Counted from the stretch's first letter, positions 8,581-17,984 are shown. The stretch: DNA of 64,000 bases from Streptomyces sp. CB01201 (GCF_002803085.1 NZ_NNBJ01000016.1:56479-120478); one strand, 5' to 3'. The notes: generated from the sequence alone by a model not told the origin. Program-made: numbers and translations.

Positions 8581-9168
8581 TCAGGGATTGCTGCGGGCCC
8601 GCTTCAGGGCCCGCAGCGCCTCTTCGAGCCGGGCCATCTGCTGGCGCAGCTCGGCCATCTCGCTCCGCTCGCCCCGGGCCAGCTCGTCCTCGATCGCGCC
8701 GAGCCGCGCGCCGATCTCGTCGAGCTGCTCCCGGTCGCCCGCCAGCATCCACTCCAACTGCCGGTTCTTGCGGTGCAGTTCGAGGAACACCTTCACCTTG
8801 GCGCGCAGCACCCACGGGTCGAAGGGTTTGGTGAGGAAGTCGGCCGCTCCGGTGGCATAGCCCCGGAAGGCATAGCCGGCGTCGCCGTCGTTGCCGGTCA
8901 GGAAGATGATCGGCACGTCCTTGGTCTGGTCGAGGCGCTTGATGTGGGAGGCCGTCTCGAAGCCGTCCATGCCGGGCATCCGCACATCGAGCAGCACCAC
9001 CGCGAACCGCCGGCGCAGCAGTGCCTTCATCGCCTCCTCGCCCGAACGGGCCCGCACCAGCGGCTCGTTGAGGGATCCGAGGACGGCCTCCAGGGCGATC
9101 AGGTTGTCCTCCATGTCGTCGACGAGGAGGATGCCGGCGCCGTCCTGCGGTGGTGCCTGTGGGCTCAT
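8581..9168 (-). CDS. Receiver-domain protein with C-terminal coiled coil (OsaB-like)
   Basis: 195 residues. A receiver domain (ILLVDDMEDN; phospho-acceptor Asp in VVLLDVRMPGMDG; Lys in FLTKPFDP) is followed by a charged helix rich in Glu, Arg and Leu (about 135-190) that should form a coiled coil. There is no DNA-binding domain. It lies 11 bases downstream of the poly-HAMP hybrid kinase and is surely co-transcribed. This domain layout and pairing resemble OsaA/OsaB, a hybrid kinase and coiled-coil regulator needed for osmoadaptation in S. coelicolor. Whether this is OsaB or a paralogue cannot be decided here. The output is probably a protein-protein interaction. Confidence 0.88.
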   Translation of the reverse strand: MSPQAPPQDGAGILLVDDMEDNLIALEAVLGSLNEPLVRARSGEEAMKALLRRRFAVVLLDVRMPGMDGFETASHIKRLDQTKDVPIIFLTGNDGDAGYAFRGYATGAADFLTKPFDPWVLRAKVKVFLELHRKNRQLEWMLAGDREQLDEIGARLGAIEDELARGERSEMAELRQQMARLEEALRALKRARSNP

Positions 9169-9179
9169 CCCGGGCCGCC

Positions 9180-12100
9180 TCACGGAGTCGGTGACGTCGC
9201 TTCGGTCTCTCCGGCGCCGCTCTGCCGCCCGGGGGCCGAGGGGGTCTCGCCGGCCTCCTCCGCCGCCGCGCCGTCGGGGTCCAGAAGGGCGCAGGCTACG
9301 CCGAGGAGGCGGTCCACGTCGACGGGCTTGGGCACGTAGGCGTTGGCGCCCTTCGCGATCGACCGCTCCCGGTCGCCGGGCATCGCCTTCGCGGTGAGCG
9401 CGACGATCGGCAGCTCGGCCCACCGCGGGCTGCGCCGGATCGCCTCGATCGTCTCGTAGCCGTCCATCTCCGGCATCATGATGTCCATCAGGACCAGCTC
9501 GATCCCGGCGTCGCGCTCCAGGATCTCGATGCCCTCCCGCCCGTTCTCCGCGTACAGGACCGGCATGCCGACCCGGCCGAGGACATGGGTGAGGGCGAAG
9601 ACGTTGCGGATGTCGTCGTCGACGATCAGCACCCTTCGCCCGGGCAGGACTTGACCGGGCCGCCCGCTGCTCCACTCCTCCAGCCTGCTGGTGGTGGGCC
9701 AGTCGTCCTCCTGCTCGGGCAGCAGGACGTCCTCGCCGGAGAACCGGCCCGGGCCGTCGAAGGCGGGCGCCACCGGTCCCGGCTGCTCCAGCTCGCCGAG
9801 CACCTGCCCGGGGTAGCGGACGGGGACGTACAGGGTGAAGGTGGAGCCCTGGCCCGGCTCGCTCTCGGCGACGATCCGGCCGCCGAGCAGCCCGGCGATC
9901 TCCCGGCTGATGGACAGGCCGAGGCCGGTGCCGCCGTACTTGCGGTTGGTGGTGCCGTCGGCCTGCTGGAACGCCTCGAAGATCACCGGCAGCTTCTCGT
10001 GCGCGATGCCGATCCCGGTGTCCTTGACGACGAACGCGACCAGGTCCTGGCCGTCGTGGGTGTCCTTGAGCCGGTTGACGCGCAGCTCCACCCGGCCCGA
10101 CGAGGTGAACTTGATGGCGTTGGACAGGAGGTTGCGCAGGATCTGCTGGAGCCTTTGCTCGTCGCAGTACATCTCGCGCGGCACGTCCTCGCCCACGGCC
10201 AGCTCGAAGGCGAGGCCGCGGTCGAGGGTGATGGGCCGGAAGGTGGCGTGGACGTAGTCGAGGACCTTGATGAGCGGCAGCTGCCTGGGCCGTACGTCCA
10301 TGCGGCCGGCCTCGATCTTCGACAGGTCCAGGATGTCGTTGATCAGCTGGAGCAGATCGGAGCCCGAGCGGTGGATCGTGGCGGCGAACTGCACCTCCTG
10401 CTCGGACAGATGGGCGTCCGGGTTGTCGGCGAGCAACCGGGCGAGGATGAGCAGCGAGTTCAGCGGGGTGCGCAGCTCGTGCGACATGTTCGCCAGGAAC
10501 TCCGACTTGTACCGGGAGCTGGTGGCGAGCAGCGCCGCCTTCTCCTCCAGGGCGGCATTGGAGCGCTGCAACTCGGCCTGCTGGCGCTGGAGTTCGTCCG
10601 AGCGCTCCTGGAGCTGGACGGCGAGCCGCTGGGACTCGCTGAGCAGTGACTCGGTGCGGGAGTTGGCGATGATCGTGTTGATCGCGACCCCGATGGTGTT
10701 CACGAACTGGTCGAAGAAGGCCAGGTGGACATCGGAGAAGCGGGAGAAGGAGGCCAGCTCGATCACACCGAGCAGCTTGTCCTCGAAGAGGATCGGGATG
10801 ATGACGACACTGGCGGGCGCGGCCTCGCCCAGACCGGAGTTGATCTTGATGTAGTCCGGCGGGGCCTCTTCGAGCAGGATCCGCTTCTTCTCCAGGGCCG
10901 CCTGCCGCACCAGGCCGTGCCCCGGCATGCCGGTGGTGTCCACGGTCGCGCCCTGCGCCGCGCCGTACCCGGCGATGAAGGCGAGCCCCTTGGTGGTGCT
11001 GGTGGTGCGCGACGGGGCGCCGTCGTCGTCGGGGTCGGCCAGGAAGAACGCGCCGTACTGGGCGTTCACCAGCGGGGTCAGCTCGCGCAGGATCAGATCG
11101 GCGACCTCCATCAGGTCCCGGTGGCCCTGCATGAGGCCGGCCAGCCGGGCCAGATTGGACTCCAGCCAGTCCTTGGCGCGGGTCGTCTCGCGCAGATTCG
11201 ACACCATCAGATTGATGTTGTCCTTCAGCTCGGAGACCTCGCCCCGGGTCTCCACCGTGATCGAGCGCGACATGTCGCCCTGGGCCACCGCGGAGGCGAC
11301 CTCGGCGATCGCGCGGACCTGGGTGGTGAGGTTCAGGGCGAGTTCGTTGACGTTGGTCGTCAGCCGCTTCCACGTCCCGTACACGGCCTCCACCCGCGCC
11401 TGCCCGCCGAGCTGCCCCTCCGAACCCACCTCGCGGGCCACCCGGGTGACCTCGGAGGAGAACGACGACAGCGTGTCCACCATGGTGTTGATGGTGGTCT
11501 TGAGCTCCAGGATCTCGCCGCGCGCGTCCACGTCGATCTTCTTCGACAGATCGCCCTGGGCCACCGCCGTGGCGACCTGGGCGATGTTGCGGACCTGCGA
11601 AGTGAGGTTGTCCGCCATGTAGTTGACGTTGTCCGTGAGGTCCTTCCAGACCCCCGACACCCCGAGGACCTGGGCCCGCCCGCCGAGCCGGCCGTCCGTA
11701 CCGACCTCGCGGGCGACCCGGGTGACCTCGTCGGCGAAGGCGCGCAGCTGCTCCACCATCGTGTTGACGGTGTCCTTGAGCTCCAGGATCTCGCCCCGCG
11801 CGTCCACGGTGATCTTCTTCGACAGATCGCCGTTGGCGACGGCGGTGGTGACCTGCGCGATGTTGCGCACCTGCGAAGTGAGGTTGGACGCCATGAAGTT
11901 GACGTTGTCCGTGAGGTCCTTCCAGACCCCGGACACGCCCCGCACCTGCGCCTGCCCGCCGAGGTTCCCCTCCGTCCCCACCTCGCGGGCGACCCGCGTG
12001 ACCTCGTCCGCGAAGGCGGACAGCTGGTCGACCATGGTGTTGATGGTGGACTTCAGCTCCAGGATCTCGCCCTTGGCCTCCACCGTGATCTTCTTGCCGA

Positions 12101-13355
12101 GGTCGCCCTGGGCCACCGCCGTCGACACCAGGGCGATGTTGCGGACCTGCGACGTCAGGTTGTCGGCCATGAAGTTGACGTTCTCGGTGAGGTCCTTCCA
12201 CACCCCCGACACCCCGCGCACCTGGGCCCGCCCGCCGAGGTTGCCCTCCGTGCCGACCTCGCGGGCGACCCGGGTGACCTCGTCCGCGAAGGCGGACAGC
12301 TGGTCGACCATGGTGTTGATGGTGGACTTCAGCTCCAGGATCTCGCCCTGGGCGTCGACGGTGATCTTCTGCGACAGATCGCCGTTGGCGACGGCGGTGG
12401 TGACCTGGGCGATGTTGCGGACCTGCGAAGTGAGGTTCGAGGCCATGAAGTTGACGTTGTCCGTGAGGCCCTTCCAGACCCCGGACGCACCCCGCACCTG
12501 GGCCCGCCCGCCGAGCCGCCCCTCGGTGCCGACCTCGCGGGCGACCCGGGTGACCTCGTCGGCGAAGGCGGACAGCTGGTCCACCATCGTGTTCACGGTC
12601 AGCTTCAGTTCGAGCAGCTCACCGGTGGCCTCGACCGTGACCGTACGGGTCAGATCGCCGCGGGCCACCGCCGTGGTCACCGCCGCGATGTCCCGGACCT
12701 GCGCGGTCAGCCGCGCGGCCATGGTGTTCACCGCCTCCGTCACCGCGCGCCAACTCCCGCTCAGGCCCTGTGCCTTGGCGCGCCCGCCGAGCCGTCCCTC
12801 GGTGCCGACCTCGCGGGCGACCCGGGTCACCTCGCCGGTGAACAGCGACAGCTGGTCGACCATCGTGTTGACGGCCCGGCCGAGCCTGCGCAGATCGCCG
12901 CGCAGCTGCCGGCTCCCGTCGTGCAGATCGACCCGCTGGGTCAGATCGCCGCCCGCCACCGCGTCCAGGACCCGCGTCGCGTTCGCCGCCGGCACCACCA
13001 GGGCGTCGAGCAGGGTGTTCGCATGCCCGATGCCGGTCGTCCAGGCGCCCTGCCCGGGGCTGGCCGCGAGCCGCTCGTCGAGCCGCCCGTGCCGGACCAC
13101 CTCGCGGCGCACCCGCGTCAGCTCGTCGGTGAAGTGCTGGTTGCGCGCGGCCACTTGATTGAACAGGGCCGCCAACTCGGCCGGAAGACCCTCGTGGACC
13201 TCCTGGAGCCGCACCCGGAAGTCGCCGTCCCGCAGCGCCGTCAGCGCGGCCAGGAGCGGGCGCAGCTCGGAGGCGCGGACCCAGCCGTCCTCGTCCGGCG
13301 ACGAGGTGCGGACCCAGCCGTCCTGGTCCGGCGACATAGCACTGTCTCTGTTCAT
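9180..13355 (-). CDS. Soluble poly-HAMP hybrid histidine kinase (OsaA/Nik1-like)
   Basis: About 1391 residues with no membrane segment. Order: N-terminal HAMP-like segment; six near-identical 92-residue HAMP modules (each with GDL...NTMVDQL...VAREVGTEG.LGG); a final HAMP; a GAF domain (about 745-890); HisKA with SHELRTP (His about 956); HATPase with NLLSNAIKFT, DTGIGIA and GTGLGL; and a C-terminal receiver (LIVDDDIRN, VLMDIMMPEMDG). The linked HAMP chain is typical of group III (Nik1/Os1-type) kinases in fungi and of actinobacterial relatives, where it controls kinase output. ATG 13355 is preferred; 13337 or 13430 are possible, and no start has a clear ribosome site. It is divergent from the SpoIIE phosphatase and is followed by the coiled-coil regulator. 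Confidence 0.92.
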   Translation of the reverse strand: MNRDSAMSPDQDGWVRTSSPDEDGWVRASELRPLLAALTALRDGDFRVRLQEVHEGLPAELAALFNQVAARNQHFTDELTRVRREVVRHGRLDERLAASPGQGAWTTGIGHANTLLDALVVPAANATRVLDAVAGGDLTQRVDLHDGSRQLRGDLRRLGRAVNTMVDQLSLFTGEVTRVAREVGTEGRLGGRAKAQGLSGSWRAVTEAVNTMAARLTAQVRDIAAVTTAVARGDLTRTVTVEATGELLELKLTVNTMVDQLSAFADEVTRVAREVGTEGRLGGRAQVRGASGVWKGLTDNVNFMASNLTSQVRNIAQVTTAVANGDLSQKITVDAQGEILELKSTINTMVDQLSAFADEVTRVAREVGTEGNLGGRAQVRGVSGVWKDLTENVNFMADNLTSQVRNIALVSTAVAQGDLGKKITVEAKGEILELKSTINTMVDQLSAFADEVTRVAREVGTEGNLGGQAQVRGVSGVWKDLTDNVNFMASNLTSQVRNIAQVTTAVANGDLSKKITVDARGEILELKDTVNTMVEQLRAFADEVTRVAREVGTDGRLGGRAQVLGVSGVWKDLTDNVNYMADNLTSQVRNIAQVATAVAQGDLSKKIDVDARGEILELKTTINTMVDTLSSFSSEVTRVAREVGSEGQLGGQARVEAVYGTWKRLTTNVNELALNLTTQVRAIAEVASAVAQGDMSRSITVETRGEVSELKDNINLMVSNLRETTRAKDWLESNLARLAGLMQGHRDLMEVADLILRELTPLVNAQYGAFFLADPDDDGAPSRTTSTTKGLAFIAGYGAAQGATVDTTGMPGHGLVRQAALEKKRILLEEAPPDYIKINSGLGEAAPASVVIIPILFEDKLLGVIELASFSRFSDVHLAFFDQFVNTIGVAINTIIANSRTESLLSESQRLAVQLQERSDELQRQQAELQRSNAALEEKAALLATSSRYKSEFLANMSHELRTPLNSLLILARLLADNPDAHLSEQEVQFAATIHRSGSDLLQLINDILDLSKIEAGRMDVRPRQLPLIKVLDYVHATFRPITLDRGLAFELAVGEDVPREMYCDEQRLQQILRNLLSNAIKFTSSGRVELRVNRLKDTHDGQDLVAFVVKDTGIGIAHEKLPVIFEAFQQADGTTNRKYGGTGLGLSISREIAGLLGGRIVAESEPGQGSTFTLYVPVRYPGQVLGELEQPGPVAPAFDGPGRFSGEDVLLPEQEDDWPTTSRLEEWSSGRPGQVLPGRRVLIVDDDIRNVFALTHVLGRVGMPVLYAENGREGIEILERDAGIELVLMDIMMPEMDGYETIEAIRRSPRWAELPIVALTAKAMPGDRERSIAKGANAYVPKPVDVDRLLGVACALLDPDGAAAEEAGETPSAPGRQSGAGETEATSPTP
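11280..12945. repeat. 276-bp tandem repeats encoding HAMP modules
   Basis: Inside the hybrid kinase gene, a 276-bp (92-codon) unit recurs about six times. For example, near-identical runs encoding TSQVRNIA begin close to 11573, 11849, 12125 and 12401. Conservation at DNA level between adjacent copies suggests gene conversion or recent expansion. Recombination between copies would be in frame. Confidence 0.9.
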
Positions 13356-13455
13356 ACGGGCCCACTTCGGTGACTCGGTGCTCACGCGCCCGCTCAGTCT
13401 GTCACTCTGTCGAAGCCGTGAGCGGCGCATTGCGAGAACCCGTCAGGAGCCGCAC

Positions 13456-15453
13456 GTGGGACCCTTGCCAGCCCAGCGGGGCAGCGTGAACCGCCCCCAA
13501 CTCCCGCTCCCCGCAGCCCTGTCCGGTGAGGCCGCGCGGGATTCCCCGGCGCGCACCGGAGCGCCGGCGGGCCCCCACGGCGCCCTCGCCGCCTGCCCCA
13601 CCGCCCGCACCAGCCTGCCCGGCAACCCGCTCGCCCCCGGCGCCGCCCGGCGCTTCATACGGGCCGCGCTCGCCGACTGGGCCGGGCCCGGCCCCCTCGG
13701 CGCGGGCCAAGTGGGCCTGTTCTCCCACGAGTTCGCCTACGAGGCGGCCGTCCTGGTCAATGAACTCGTCACCAACGCGGTCGTCCACGCCGGCACCACC
13801 GTCGACGTCCTGTGCCGCCTGGAACGCGGCAGCACGACGCAGCCCACGGCCCTCGTCATCGAGGTGTCCGACCACCACCCGGCGCGCACGGTACGCGGTG
13901 CGCCGCGGCGCACCCGCGACGACCTCACCGCGCAGGAGTGCGGGCGCGGCCTGCACGTCGTCGCGGCCCTCGCCGAATGCTGGGGGATCACCTACCGCAC
14001 CGGGCTCAAGACCGTCTGGGCGCGGCTGTGCACGGACGCGGGCGAACCGCCCGAGCGGCACGGGGCGGCGCGTGACGAACGGCTCCAACGCGGCCTGCGC
14101 GCAGCCGAGTTCCTCGCCCACGCCCCGCAGCTCGCCCCGCGCGGGCCCGACCGCGACTGGATCAACCGGGGCGCGCTCTCCTTCCTCGCCGAAGCCTCCG
14201 ACCTGCTGGCCGGCCAGTTCGACGAGGACCTGATCGCCGCCCTGGCCGGCCAGCTCCTGGTGCCCCGGCTCGCCGACTGGTGCGCGATCTGGCTCGACGA
14301 GGACGCGGGCGGCCCGCTCGCCGCGCCCCGCCTGGCCCGGGTCTGGCACGCGCGGGAGGCCGTCATCGCGCCGCTGCGGGCCGCCGTCGAGAAGGAGCCG
14401 CCCCGGCTGCCCGCCGCCGCGCGCGGCGGCCCGGTGCCGATGCCCTGGCCGCGTGCCGCCGGACTGGGCGCCGAAGGGGCGGCGCTCGCCTACCGGCTCG
14501 TCGCGGGCGGCCGCGAGGTGGGCGCCCTGCTCCTCGGCCGGGCCGGCCAGACGCACATCCCCGACGAGATCACCGGCCTGATCGAGGACTTCCTGCGCCG
14601 GGTCGCCCTCGCGATCGGCGCGGCCCGCCAGTACACCCGGCAGGCCACCATCAGCCGCATCCTCCAGCGCGGGCTGCTGCCCAGCCGGGTCGCCGAGATC
14701 CCCGGCGTCGACAGCGCCTTCGTCTACCAGCCGAGCAACGAGGCGCTGGCCGGCGGCGACTTCTACGATGTCTTCCCCGGCGCCGCGGGACGCTGGTGCT
14801 TCGCGCTCGGCGACGTCCAGGGCAGCGGCCCCGAGGCCGCAGTGATCACCGGTCTCGCCCGGCCGTGGCTGCGGCTGCTCGCCCGCGAGGGACACCCGGT
14901 GCACGAGGTGCTCGACCGGCTCAACCAGCTGCTCGTCGACGACGCCACCGAGGCGGCCGAAGCGGCGGTCCACCTCGCGACCGCCGAACACCCCGTCGAG
15001 CCGACCGCCCCCCTCGACCCCGCGGACGGCGGGCAGGCCCGCTTCCTGTCCCTCCTCTACGGGGAGCTGGTGCCGGACGCCGACGGCGGCTCGGTGCACT
15101 GCACCCTCGCCAGCGCCGGCCACCCGCTGCCCCTGCTGCTGCGGCCCGACGGCTCGGTGTGCCCGGCCGCCGCCCCGCAGATCCTGCTCGGCGTCGTCGA
15201 GGGCGCGCGCTACGAGAGCGAGAGCCTGCGCCTGACCCCCGGCGACACCCTGCTGTGCGTCACGGACGGGGTGACCGAGCGCCGCTCGGGACCGCGCATG
15301 TTCGACGACGCCGACGGGCTCGCCACGGTCCTGGCGGGCTGCACCGGCCTGTCCGCGGCCGCGGTGGCGGGCCGCATCAAGCAGGCGGTGCACGACTTCG
15401 CCGACACCCCGCCCGCCGACGACCTGGCGCTCCTCGTGCTCCGGGTCAGCTGA
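13456..15453 (+). CDS. SpoIIE-family phosphatase with N-terminal RsbW-like ATPase domain
   Basis: 665 residues. The N-terminal part is an HATPase_c_2 domain of the anti-sigma-factor kinase type (NELVTNAVVHA about residue 102; GRGLHVVAALAECWG follows). A middle GAF-like region and a helical linker lead to a PP2C/SpoIIE phosphatase domain (GGDFYDVFPG about 433; DGVTERRSG about 604; Asp-Asp near the end in PADDLALLVL). Such proteins control anti-sigma antagonists by phosphorylation and dephosphorylation. Having both domains in one chain is common in Streptomyces. GTG 13456 is chosen because AGGAG lies at 13445-13449. The divergent hybrid kinase starts 100 bases away, so the two may share regulation. 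No cognate sigma-factor gene is in the window. Confidence 0.9.
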   Translation: MGPLPAQRGSVNRPQLPLPAALSGEAARDSPARTGAPAGPHGALAACPTARTSLPGNPLAPGAARRFIRAALADWAGPGPLGAGQVGLFSHEFAYEAAVLVNELVTNAVVHAGTTVDVLCRLERGSTTQPTALVIEVSDHHPARTVRGAPRRTRDDLTAQECGRGLHVVAALAECWGITYRTGLKTVWARLCTDAGEPPERHGAARDERLQRGLRAAEFLAHAPQLAPRGPDRDWINRGALSFLAEASDLLAGQFDEDLIAALAGQLLVPRLADWCAIWLDEDAGGPLAAPRLARVWHAREAVIAPLRAAVEKEPPRLPAAARGGPVPMPWPRAAGLGAEGAALAYRLVAGGREVGALLLGRAGQTHIPDEITGLIEDFLRRVALAIGAARQYTRQATISRILQRGLLPSRVAEIPGVDSAFVYQPSNEALAGGDFYDVFPGAAGRWCFALGDVQGSGPEAAVITGLARPWLRLLAREGHPVHEVLDRLNQLLVDDATEAAEAAVHLATAEHPVEPTAPLDPADGGQARFLSLLYGELVPDADGGSVHCTLASAGHPLPLLLRPDGSVCPAAAPQILLGVVEGARYESESLRLTPGDTLLCVTDGVTERRSGPRMFDDADGLATVLAGCTGLSAAAVAGRIKQAVHDFADTPPADDLALLVLRVS

Positions 15454-15536
15454 TCCGGTCCGCCGCCCGGTCCGCCGCCCGGTCCGCCGACCCGGCGGGC
15501 GGCATCGCAGGCCCGCGCGTGCCGGACAATGGGGGC

Positions 15537-16769
15537 ATGCCTTCCGTACTGCCCGATGGTGAGCCCATGCCCGAGGACGGGTCGCTGCCCCGCCATGCCC
15601 TGGAGGGCGCGGGGGACCGGCCGCTCGGGTTCTACCTGCACGTTCCGTACTGTGCGACGCGCTGCGGCTACTGCGACTTCAACACGTACACGGCGAGCGA
15701 ACTGGTCGGCAAGGGCGGCGTCCTGGCCTCCCGCGACAACTACGCCGACATGGTCGTCGAGGAGATCCGCCTCGCCCGCAAGGTGCTCGACGGCGACCCG
15801 CGCCCGGTGCGCACGGTGTTCGTCGGCGGCGGCACCCCGACCCTGCTCGCCGCGGCCGACCTGGTGCGGATGCTGGCGGCGGTACGGGACGAGTTCGGCC
15901 TGGCCGAGGACGCGGAGGTCACCACCGAGGCGAACCCGGAGTCGGTGAACCCCGAGTACCTCGCCGAGCTGCGGGCCGGCGGGTTCAACCGGGTCTCCTT
16001 CGGGATGCAGAGCGCCCGGCAGCACGTCCTGAAGGTCCTCGACCGCACGCACACGCCCGGCCGCCCGGAGGCGTGCGTGGCCGAGGCCCGTGCGGCGGGC
16101 TTCGACCACGTCAACCTGGACCTGATCTACGGCACGCCCGGCGAGAGCGACGAGGACTGGCGGGCCTCGCTCACCGCGGCCGTCGGGGCGGGCCCCGACC
16201 ACATCAGCGCGTACGCCCTGATCGTCGAGGAGGGCACCCAGCTCGCCCGCCGGATCCGGCGCGGCGAGGTGCCGATGACGGACGACGACGAGCACGCGGA
16301 CCGGTACCTGATCGCGGACGAGGTCCTCGGCGCGGCCGGGTACTCCTGGTACGAGGTCTCCAACTGGGCCACCACCGAGGCGGGCCGCTGCCTGCACAAC
16401 GAGCTGTACTGGCGCGGGGCGGACTGGTGGGGGGCCGGTCCCGGGGCCCACAGCCACGTGGGCGGGGTGCGCTGGTGGAACGTCAAGCACCCCGGTGCGT
16501 ACGCGGCGGCCCTGGCCTCCGGCCGCTCTCCCGGCGCGGGCCGGGAACTCCTGTCCCCGGAGGACCGCCGGGTGGAACGCATCCTCCTCGAACTCCGCCT
16601 CCGCGAGGGCTGCCCCCTGACCCTGCTCAACCCCGCGGGCCTCGCGGCGGCGCGGGGCGCGGTTGCGGGGGGCCTGCTGGAATCCTCCGCCTTCGCGGCG
16701 GGGCGGGCGGTCCTGACCCTGCGGGGTCGGCTGCTGGCCGATGCGGTGGTCCGGGACCTGGTGGACTGA
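15537..16769 (+). CDS. hemW: Radical SAM heme chaperone HemW
   Basis: 410 residues. The radical-SAM cluster motif is CATRCGYC (Cys 39, 43 and 46) directly after FYLHVPY; this CxxxCxYC spacing and the following FNTYT are typical of HemW and HemN. The GGGTP motif (VFVGGGTPTLL) and the HemW-type C-terminal domain follow. HemW was long annotated as oxygen-independent coproporphyrinogen oxidase but lacks the extra HemN residues and acts as a heme-binding chaperone. The ATG start is weakly supported. In many genomes hemW sits next to lepA or hrcA; here it lies 2.3 kb before hrcA. Confidence 0.94.
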   Translation: MPSVLPDGEPMPEDGSLPRHALEGAGDRPLGFYLHVPYCATRCGYCDFNTYTASELVGKGGVLASRDNYADMVVEEIRLARKVLDGDPRPVRTVFVGGGTPTLLAAADLVRMLAAVRDEFGLAEDAEVTTEANPESVNPEYLAELRAGGFNRVSFGMQSARQHVLKVLDRTHTPGRPEACVAEARAAGFDHVNLDLIYGTPGESDEDWRASLTAAVGAGPDHISAYALIVEEGTQLARRIRRGEVPMTDDDEHADRYLIADEVLGAAGYSWYEVSNWATTEAGRCLHNELYWRGADWWGAGPGAHSHVGGVRWWNVKHPGAYAAALASGRSPGAGRELLSPEDRRVERILLELRLREGCPLTLLNPAGLAAARGAVAGGLLESSAFAAGRAVLTLRGRLLADAVVRDLVD

Positions 16770-16806
16770 GGGGGTTGCGCCTTCGCGGCGCCTCCCGGCC
16801 CTGGGG

Positions 16807-17040
16807 TGATTGCGCAGTTCCCCGCGCCCCTGAACCCGATTTCGTCCGCGGGCCGTAGGGGCCGTTCGCGCAGTTCCCCGCGCCCCTAAGGGTCTCGGTG
16901 CTGGCCCGCACCGAGCATTTCAGCCCGTCATGGGGGTCCCTCTGGCCCCTAAGGCCTTGGGGGAGTTTGAGGACGAGCGCCGTTCGGGCGCGAACGGGGT
17001 CTGGGGCGGAGCCCCAGGGGGCCGGCCCGTCCACCCCGGT
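16807..17040 (+). repeat. Modular intergenic repeat, copy A1 (2 cores + tail)
   Basis: Lies between the convergent hemW and DUF3097 genes. Two cores of CGCGCAGTTCCCCGCGCCCC type start at about 16811 and 16867. They are followed by the perfect hairpin CTCGGTGC-N6-GCACCGAG at 16894-16915, the conserved GAGGACGAGCGCCGTT segment with overlapping inverted repeats, and CTGGGGC-GGA-GCCCCAG at 17001-17017. The order is the same in the other seven copies. No gene is present in this gap. Confidence 0.85.
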
Positions 17041-17050
17041 GGGGATAGGC

Positions 17051-17872
17051 CTACGGGGCCGTGACGAAGTCGATCAGGTGCTCCACCGAGCCGAGCAGGG
17101 ACGGATCCAGGTCCCTGTACGACCGCACCCCGGACAGAATCCGCTGCCACGCCGCCCCCGTGTTCTCGGGCCACCCCAAGGCCCGGCAGACCCCCGTCTT
17201 CCAGTCCTGCCCCCGCGGCACCACCGGCCACCCCGCGATCCCCACGGAGGCCGGCTTCACCGCCTCCCACACATCGATGTAGGGGTGCCCGACGACCAGC
17301 ACGTCAGGATGCGTCACGGACGCGGCGATACGGGACTCCTTCGAGCCCGGGACCAGGTGGTCCACCAGGACACCGAGACGCGCGTCCGGCCCCGGCGCGA
17401 ACTCGGCGACGATCGCCGGAAGGTCGTCGATGCCCTCCAGGTACTCCACCACCACGCCCTCGATGCGCAGATCGTCCCCCCACACCCGCTCCACGAGCTC
17501 CGCGTCGTGCCGCCCCTCGACATAGATCCGCCCGGCCCGCGCCACCCGGGCCCGCGCTCCGGGCACGGCCACCGAACCGGATGCGGTACGTGCGGGGCGC
17601 CGAGGGGCCGCCGAGGCGGAGGGGCGTACGAGGGTGACGGCCCTGCCCTCCAGGAGGAAGCCGCGGGGCACGAGCGGGAAGACGCGGTGCTTGCCGAAGC
17701 GGTCCTCAAGGGTGACCGTCGGCCCCTCGGCCGTCTTCTCGCAGCGGATCACGGCCCCGCAGAATCCCGTGGCGACCTCCTCCACGACGAGGTCGGTCTC
17801 CGCGGGCACCTCGGGAACAGGAGCCTGCTTCTTCTTCCAGGGCGGGGTCAGGTCAGAGCTGTAGCTGCGCAT
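17051..17872 (-). CDS. DUF3097 family protein
   Basis: 273 residues. The sequence matches the actinobacterial DUF3097 family from MRSYSSDLTPPW to the C-terminal LIDFVTAP. The centre resembles a Toprim-like fold: a strand-Glu motif IYVEGRHDAELVE and an acidic strand LGVLVDHLVPGSKES. This is my own reading, and no activity has been shown. The first 12 codons and upstream region are repeated twice more on a 112-bp period (see the repeat at 17837-18109). The immediate upstream sequence includes a stop codon of the preceding mini-ORF eight bases before the ATG. It is convergent with hemW across repeat copy A1. Confidence 0.88.
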   Translation of the reverse strand: MRSYSSDLTPPWKKKQAPVPEVPAETDLVVEEVATGFCGAVIRCEKTAEGPTVTLEDRFGKHRVFPLVPRGFLLEGRAVTLVRPSASAAPRRPARTASGSVAVPGARARVARAGRIYVEGRHDAELVERVWGDDLRIEGVVVEYLEGIDDLPAIVAEFAPGPDARLGVLVDHLVPGSKESRIAASVTHPDVLVVGHPYIDVWEAVKPASVGIAGWPVVPRGQDWKTGVCRALGWPENTGAAWQRILSGVRSYRDLDPSLLGSVEHLIDFVTAP

Positions 17873-17879
17873 GGCCTCA

Positions 17880-17984
17880 TTATTCGGCGGGGTCGGAGGG
17901 AGCGGGTGTGCGGCCGGGGGTCCGGGGGGTGGCCCCCGGGGGATGCAGCCAGGGCGGGGTCAGGTCAGAGCTGTAGCTGCGCAT
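17880..17984 (-). CDS. 34-codon mini-ORF created by the 5' duplication (copy 2)
   Basis: Starting from the duplicated DUF3097 start codon, this frame reads MRSYSSDLTPPW and then continues into repeat-derived LHPPGATPRTPGRTPAPS before ending in PAE and TAA. Its stop lies eight bases before the real DUF3097 ATG, so translation could be coupled. It is more likely a by-product of the tandem duplication, with a possible role as an upstream ORF, than a functional gene. Confidence 0.4.
   Translation of the reverse strand: MRSYSSDLTPPWLHPPGATPRTPGRTPAPSDPAE

Noticed and set aside
10725..13373. Long open frame on the plus strand opposite the HAMP kinase
   Set aside because: It is the mirror of a high-GC coding strand; the protein is a Val/Gly/Asp/His/Arg-rich shadow without domains.
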